In this document: positions 60,618-64,000 of the stretch, piece after piece
Layout of the letters: every line of letters starts with the position of its first letter
Position numbering within the stretch: position 1 is the first letter of the stretch
NCBI RefSeq assembly: GCF_030690345.1
Contig: NZ_JAUYGV010000007.1
Coordinates: 434,001 to 498,000 of the forward strand
DNA from: Rheinheimera sp.
GTDB lineage: Bacteria; Pseudomonadota; Gammaproteobacteria; Enterobacterales; Alteromonadaceae
DNA: 64,000 bases
Direction: 5' to 3'
The notes under the pieces: generated by a model
Told to the model about the DNA's origin: nothing
What the model saw: only the letters and a program-made list of their open reading frames with translations
Database searches by the model: none
Made by a program: the position numbers and the translations under genes

Positions 60618-61859
60618 ATGCAGTTTTCAAAGGTTTCTGTAATTGGTTTGGGTTATATCGGTTTGCCGACAGCAGCGGTAATAGCTTCTCGTGGTATTGA
60701 GGTGATAGGAGTTGACGTAAATCAAACAGCCGTAGATACAATTAACGCCGGTAATATTCATATTGTAGAGCCTGATCTGGACATCGTAGTTCGCAGTACA
60801 GTAATGACGGGAAAACTAAGAGCAACTACCACGCCTGAGGCCGCTGAAGTATTTATTGTCGCGGTACCTACGCCGTTTAAAGGTGATAACCACGAACCAG
60901 ATTTAAGCTATATCGAAAAAGCCAGTCTAGCCATTGCTCCTGTATTGAAAAAAGGTGATTTGGTTATCTTGGAAAGTACGTCCCCGGTTGGTGCTACAGA
61001 ACAAATGGCTACTTGGTTAGCTGCTGCCCGGCCCGATTTGAGTTTTCCGCAAGACAAAGGCGAACAAGCAGACATTAATGTTGCGCACTGCCCTGAACGG
61101 GTATTGCCAGGCTATGTATTACAAGAACTGGTGAGTAACGACAGAGTAATAGGTGGCATGAGTCCTGTTTGCAGCGACCGCGCAGTGGCATTATACAAAA
61201 CCTTTGTTCGCGGGGACTGTATTGTTACCAACGCCCGCACCGCTGAAATGGCAAAACTAACTGAAAACAGTTTTCGCGATGTGAATATTGCTTTTGCAAA
61301 CGAGTTATCATTGATTTGCGACAAATTAAAAATTAACGTTTGGGAGCTGATCAAGCTGGCAAATCGCCATCCCAGAGTCAGTATTTTAAACCCCGGACCG
61401 GGAGTAGGAGGCCACTGCATAGCGGTAGATCCTTGGTTTATTGTCAACAGTTGTCCGGAACAGGCCAAACTGATTAAACAGGCTCGTTTAGTCAACGATT
61501 ACAAACCTCATTATGTACTGGAGCAAATTGTCGCAGCTGCCGATCAGTTTAAACGTCCGGTTATAGCCTGTTTAGGTTTGGCGTTTAAAGCCGATATCGA
61601 CGACCTGCGCGAAAGCCCGGCGTTGGATATTGTTAAAGCTCTGGCTGCGAAAAATATTGGTACAGTGCTGGCTGTAGAGCCAAATATTAAAGAGCTGCCA
61701 CAGAGTTTGGCTGGTGGCAGTGTGCAATTAAGCACTTTTGCTAATGCAATGGAGCAAGCCAATGTTGTAGTGGTGTTGGTAGACCATAAGCAGTTTAAAG
61801 TGGCAGACAAGGCCGAGTTTGCGCGCAAGGTGGTTATTGATACACGTGGAGTAGTATAA
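60618..61859 (+). CDS. wecC: UDP-N-acetyl-D-mannosamine dehydrogenase
   Basis: 413 aa. ATG 60618 chosen because CAGG lies 7 bases upstream; ATG 60612 would sit too close. Seen: VIGLGYIGLPTAAVIA near the N-terminus, VPTPFKGDNHEPDLSY near 88, STSPVGATE, EMAKLTENSFRDVNIAFANEL near 210 (in parts), and GPGVGGHCIAVDPWF with catalytic Cys near 262. It oxidises UDP-ManNAc to UDP-ManNAcA. With wecB this points to an aminouronic-acid-containing glycan. Confidence 0.94.
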   Translation: MQFSKVSVIGLGYIGLPTAAVIASRGIEVIGVDVNQTAVDTINAGNIHIVEPDLDIVVRSTVMTGKLRATTTPEAAEVFIVAVPTPFKGDNHEPDLSYIEKASLAIAPVLKKGDLVILESTSPVGATEQMATWLAAARPDLSFPQDKGEQADINVAHCPERVLPGYVLQELVSNDRVIGGMSPVCSDRAVALYKTFVRGDCIVTNARTAEMAKLTENSFRDVNIAFANELSLICDKLKINVWELIKLANRHPRVSILNPGPGVGGHCIAVDPWFIVNSCPEQAKLIKQARLVNDYKPHYVLEQIVAAADQFKRPVIACLGLAFKADIDDLRESPALDIVKALAAKNIGTVLAVEPNIKELPQSLAGGSVQLSTFANAMEQANVVVVLVDHKQFKVADKAEFARKVVIDTRGVV

Positions 61860-61863
61860 TACC

Positions 61864-62997
61864 TTGACTAAGATTAAAGTATTACATATAGCTACAGATT
61901 ATCCAGGTTCAATATCAAATGCACCAACTCAAGCTTTAAAGAATCTTGTTGAGGGTGCAGTCGATCTTGATAGTATCGTTGTAGTTGTATCTAGAGTTAG
62001 AAAAATTATTTTTTCAGTAAAATTAGAAGGCAATGTAATTCATTTGCAGATTCCAAAACTGCCATTTGGCCTTCTGTCTGAACCGATTTTTTACTTCGCT
62101 GCAAAAAAGCTAAGAGAATTTATTGACGAGAAAAAGTATATTTTCAACGTAATCCATGCACATAAACTAACGCTTGACGGAGTGATTGCATATTTTCTTT
62201 CAAAGGATATAAAAGTTCCGCTAGTGGTAAGTGTTAGAGGTGATACTGATAGAAGGTTTGTCAAATATAAGCTTCTTTCTCGGTGTTTATATAGAAATAT
62301 TGTGAAGCAGGCTTCATGCATTTTCTGGGTTTCACCTTGGGCCAGAAAATTTATAGAAGACAAACTGAGAGTGTCTTGTGGAAATAATCACAATTTACCG
62401 AATATATGCGACTATGAATTTTCAGAAGCTATTGCTGTCAACAATTCTAGTAAGTTGATTTTTGTTGGTCGATTAGATTCAGCAAAAGATAAAGGATTAT
62501 TTGATATTTTGCAGGCTATGACTTCTTTTAAAAATTGCTCATTGGATATTTTTGGAAGGGGAACTGAACAAGAGGTTGGGCATTTAGTTAATTTGATAGC
62601 AAACTATCGCTTAGAACAAAGAGTTTCGTATAAAGGGAATGTTGCAAAATCCGAACTGCTTAAAAATTACTCTTGTTATGCAGGGCTGCTGATGCCAAGC
62701 AAACATGAAACCTTTGGTATGGTTTACGTTGAAGCATTGAAAAGCGGCCTGCCAATTCTCATGTGTAAGGGGACTGGTATAAATGGTTTTGTCGAAGAAA
62801 AAGATTATATTTTTAAAGTTTCTTATGGTGACATCAATGCTATAAAAAGCGCTTTGTTTGAATTGATTAATGAACAGGTAGAGTTAAAAATAAAACTTAA
62901 TAATGACTTAAATAACGGTGACTACATTTTGTTTGAAAGTGAAGAGATAATTTCAAGCTACCAATCTGTTTTGGTTTCATTGAGTAATGAGGTTTAG
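61864..62997 (+). CDS. Glycosyltransferase family 4 (variable locus)
   Basis: 377 aa GT-B enzyme, start codon TTG at 61864, right after wecC. N-domain IKVLHIATDYPGSISNAPTQAL; NVIHAHKLTLDGV near 98 and VSVRGDTDRRFV near 123; C-domain LIFVGRLDSAKDKGLFDILQAM near 200 and MPSKHETFGMVYVEALKSGLPILM near 278 (in parts) with the E-x7-E motif. From its start the sequence is markedly A+T-richer with different codon use, indicating an acquired, strain-variable O-antigen segment. Acceptor unknown. Confidence 0.87.
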   Translation: MTKIKVLHIATDYPGSISNAPTQALKNLVEGAVDLDSIVVVVSRVRKIIFSVKLEGNVIHLQIPKLPFGLLSEPIFYFAAKKLREFIDEKKYIFNVIHAHKLTLDGVIAYFLSKDIKVPLVVSVRGDTDRRFVKYKLLSRCLYRNIVKQASCIFWVSPWARKFIEDKLRVSCGNNHNLPNICDYEFSEAIAVNNSSKLIFVGRLDSAKDKGLFDILQAMTSFKNCSLDIFGRGTEQEVGHLVNLIANYRLEQRVSYKGNVAKSELLKNYSCYAGLLMPSKHETFGMVYVEALKSGLPILMCKGTGINGFVEEKDYIFKVSYGDINAIKSALFELINEQVELKIKLNNDLNNGDYILFESEEIISSYQSVLVSLSNEV

Positions 62998-63002
62998 CGG
63001 TT

Positions 63003-64000
63003 TTGAAAAATCTCAAATCAAAAATTGAAAATTTATCTCTTATGGTAGAGCAGATCTTAAGTTCGGCATTTAATTTTTTCATGGTCGTAATAATATCAAA
63101 GACACAGCCAGGACATGTGTCTGACTATGGTCTTGTTTTATCTTTTTCGCTAGTTATTTTAGGTTATTTAAGAAATTCTGTTATAACACCATACATACTA
63201 TCAGGAAGCGGTGGCTTCAAAGTTATCATTTTTTCATTGATTTCGTCTTGCAAGCAATTATATTTTCTTATTACAGTATTATTCTGTTTTGCATACTGCT
63301 TTTACTCAGAGGTAGAATTTGAATTTGTTTCTGTGTTTATTTTTTTCTGCTTATTGGAAATATTAAAAACCTTTCACATTGTTTCATACAAGTCATCTGT
63401 TTTTCTAATGTTGGTTGCCCCAATTTACATCTTCTCGGCCATATATGCGTGGTATTTTGGATATGCGCAAGCTTTTCTATTAAGTGGAATATTTCTTATT
63501 ATAGTAGCAGGGATCTACAGCATAACTGATTCAAGCACTCTAAAATCAATCGATGTCACCAGTTCAAGAAACTCATTCGTTCTTTCTTCAGCATTTTCTA
63601 TATACACCCACGGTCCATTGTGGTTTTTATATCTATTCAGGCCGGAGTTTGCTGGGTTATATGTTCAGGTTCGCAGTTTCTTTCAACCAGTTCATGTATT
63701 TTCGCGTGCTGCTGACCTGATCGAAAAGAGAAACGCCGTAGTTGCCGGTGCCGACTTATTTGGCAGGGTACGTAGTTTAATAAAAACTTACTTTGTTTTC
63801 GGTTCAGCAGTCTTAGCTATTTTGACATGGGCTGCTGCCTATCTATTTCCAATGTTGTATGGCGTTGATATTACTTCGGAACTGTCATTCGCCTTGATTG
63901 TTTTTTCACTTATATCGCTATGTATTATGATATCAAAACCTATCGAAACAGTGTATTTTAAACTTGGTGCTGTAAATAAAATGTCTGTAAATAGACTGAT
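63003..64000 (+). CDS. Flippase-like integral membrane protein, truncated by window end
   Basis: At least 332 codons open without stop to base 64000. The probable start is TTG 63003 (GAGG 10 bases upstream) or ATG 63042. Hydrophobic throughout, with about eight TM segments seen; the opening SLMVEQILSSAFNFFMVVIISK and the later FRPEFAGLYVQVRSFFQPVHVFSRAADLIEKR (in parts) resemble Wzx-type polysaccharide flippases, including the central amphipathic loop with Arg. Strongly A+T-rich. Sequence similarity is weak, so the call rests on topology and position after wecB-wecC-GT4. Confidence 0.65.
   Translation, partial: MKNLKSKIENLSLMVEQILSSAFNFFMVVIISKTQPGHVSDYGLVLSFSLVILGYLRNSVITPYILSGSGGFKVIIFSLISSCKQLYFLITVLFCFAYCFYSEVEFEFVSVFIFFCLLEILKTFHIVSYKSSVFLMLVAPIYIFSAIYAWYFGYAQAFLLSGIFLIIVAGIYSITDSSTLKSIDVTSSRNSFVLSSAFSIYTHGPLWFLYLFRPEFAGLYVQVRSFFQPVHVFSRAADLIEKRNAVVAGADLFGRVRSLIKTYFVFGSAVLAILTWAAAYLFPMLYGVDITSELSFALIVFSLISLCIMISKPIETVYFKLGAVNKMSVNRL

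Overview
The window is a stretch of chromosome from a gammaproteobacterium, most likely an Alteromonadales/Rheinheimera-Alishewanella type marine or freshwater aerobe. That placement is an inference from gene content: a Shewanella-like pair of branched-chain amino acid catabolic operons (liu and valine/isoleucine type), a yjbEFGH exopolysaccharide operon, a LapG/LapD adhesin switch and several surface-polysaccharide loci. No rRNA, tRNA, prophage, IS transposase or CRISPR array was recognised.

Layout. 1-9.1 kb is the distal part of a surface polysaccharide locus on the + strand (GT4, epimerase, PglC/WcaJ-type sugar transferase, four-helix-bundle protein, MBL/beta-CASP protein, ugd, galU, WbpM/CapD-like dehydratase). 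9.2-13.2 kb is a yjbEFGH/gfcABCD-type secretion operon with a strong terminator after its first gene. 13.2-20.8 kb is mixed housekeeping: diguanylate cyclase, glycosyltransferase plus tdk, MAPEG, YqaA, DUF2750, ldhA, glutathione peroxidase, a beta-hydroxyacid dehydrogenase and an orphan MbcA/ParS-type antitoxin domain. 20.8-29.7 kb is the leucine/isovalerate operon liuR-liuABCDE-scoAB on the - strand. 30.0-38.2 kb, divergent from it, is the valine/isoleucine operon (thiolase, mmsA, acyl-CoA dehydrogenase, hydratase, HIBYL-CoA hydrolase, mmsB, SDR). 38.2-43.8 kb carries an EamA exporter, small proteins, a Phd/ParE-type toxin-antitoxin pair and a stress-like cluster (PRC-barrel proteins, Lys/Asp-rich peptide, DUF3185, DUF6482). 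43.8-54.8 kb is a second polysaccharide locus built around a divergent promoter region (wecA-flippase-pyruvyltransferase to the left; GT4-WecG-GT2-Wzy-YdcF to the right), followed by a PAS sensor and an O-antigen ligase. 54.9-58.2 kb is lapG-lapD with a small Ala/Gly-rich exported protein. From 58.5 kb a third polysaccharide locus begins (second galU, wecB, wecC, then visibly A+T-rich GT4 and a flippase-like gene cut by the window end).

The most unusual signal is not a protein. Every gap between the epimerase at 1158 and galU at 6140 contains heptanucleotide arrays (units such as TGCTGAG or their complement AACTCAC). They often face each other as inverted arrays, sometimes supply the stop codon of the upstream gene, and bracket a four-helix-bundle gene like inverted ends of a cassette. 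Separately, the branched-chain catabolic region holds two further families of dispersed structured intergenic repeats. One of them keeps its pairing arms while the arm sequences change, as expected for a conserved structure. No function is known to me for any of these; they are the best candidates for something undescribed.
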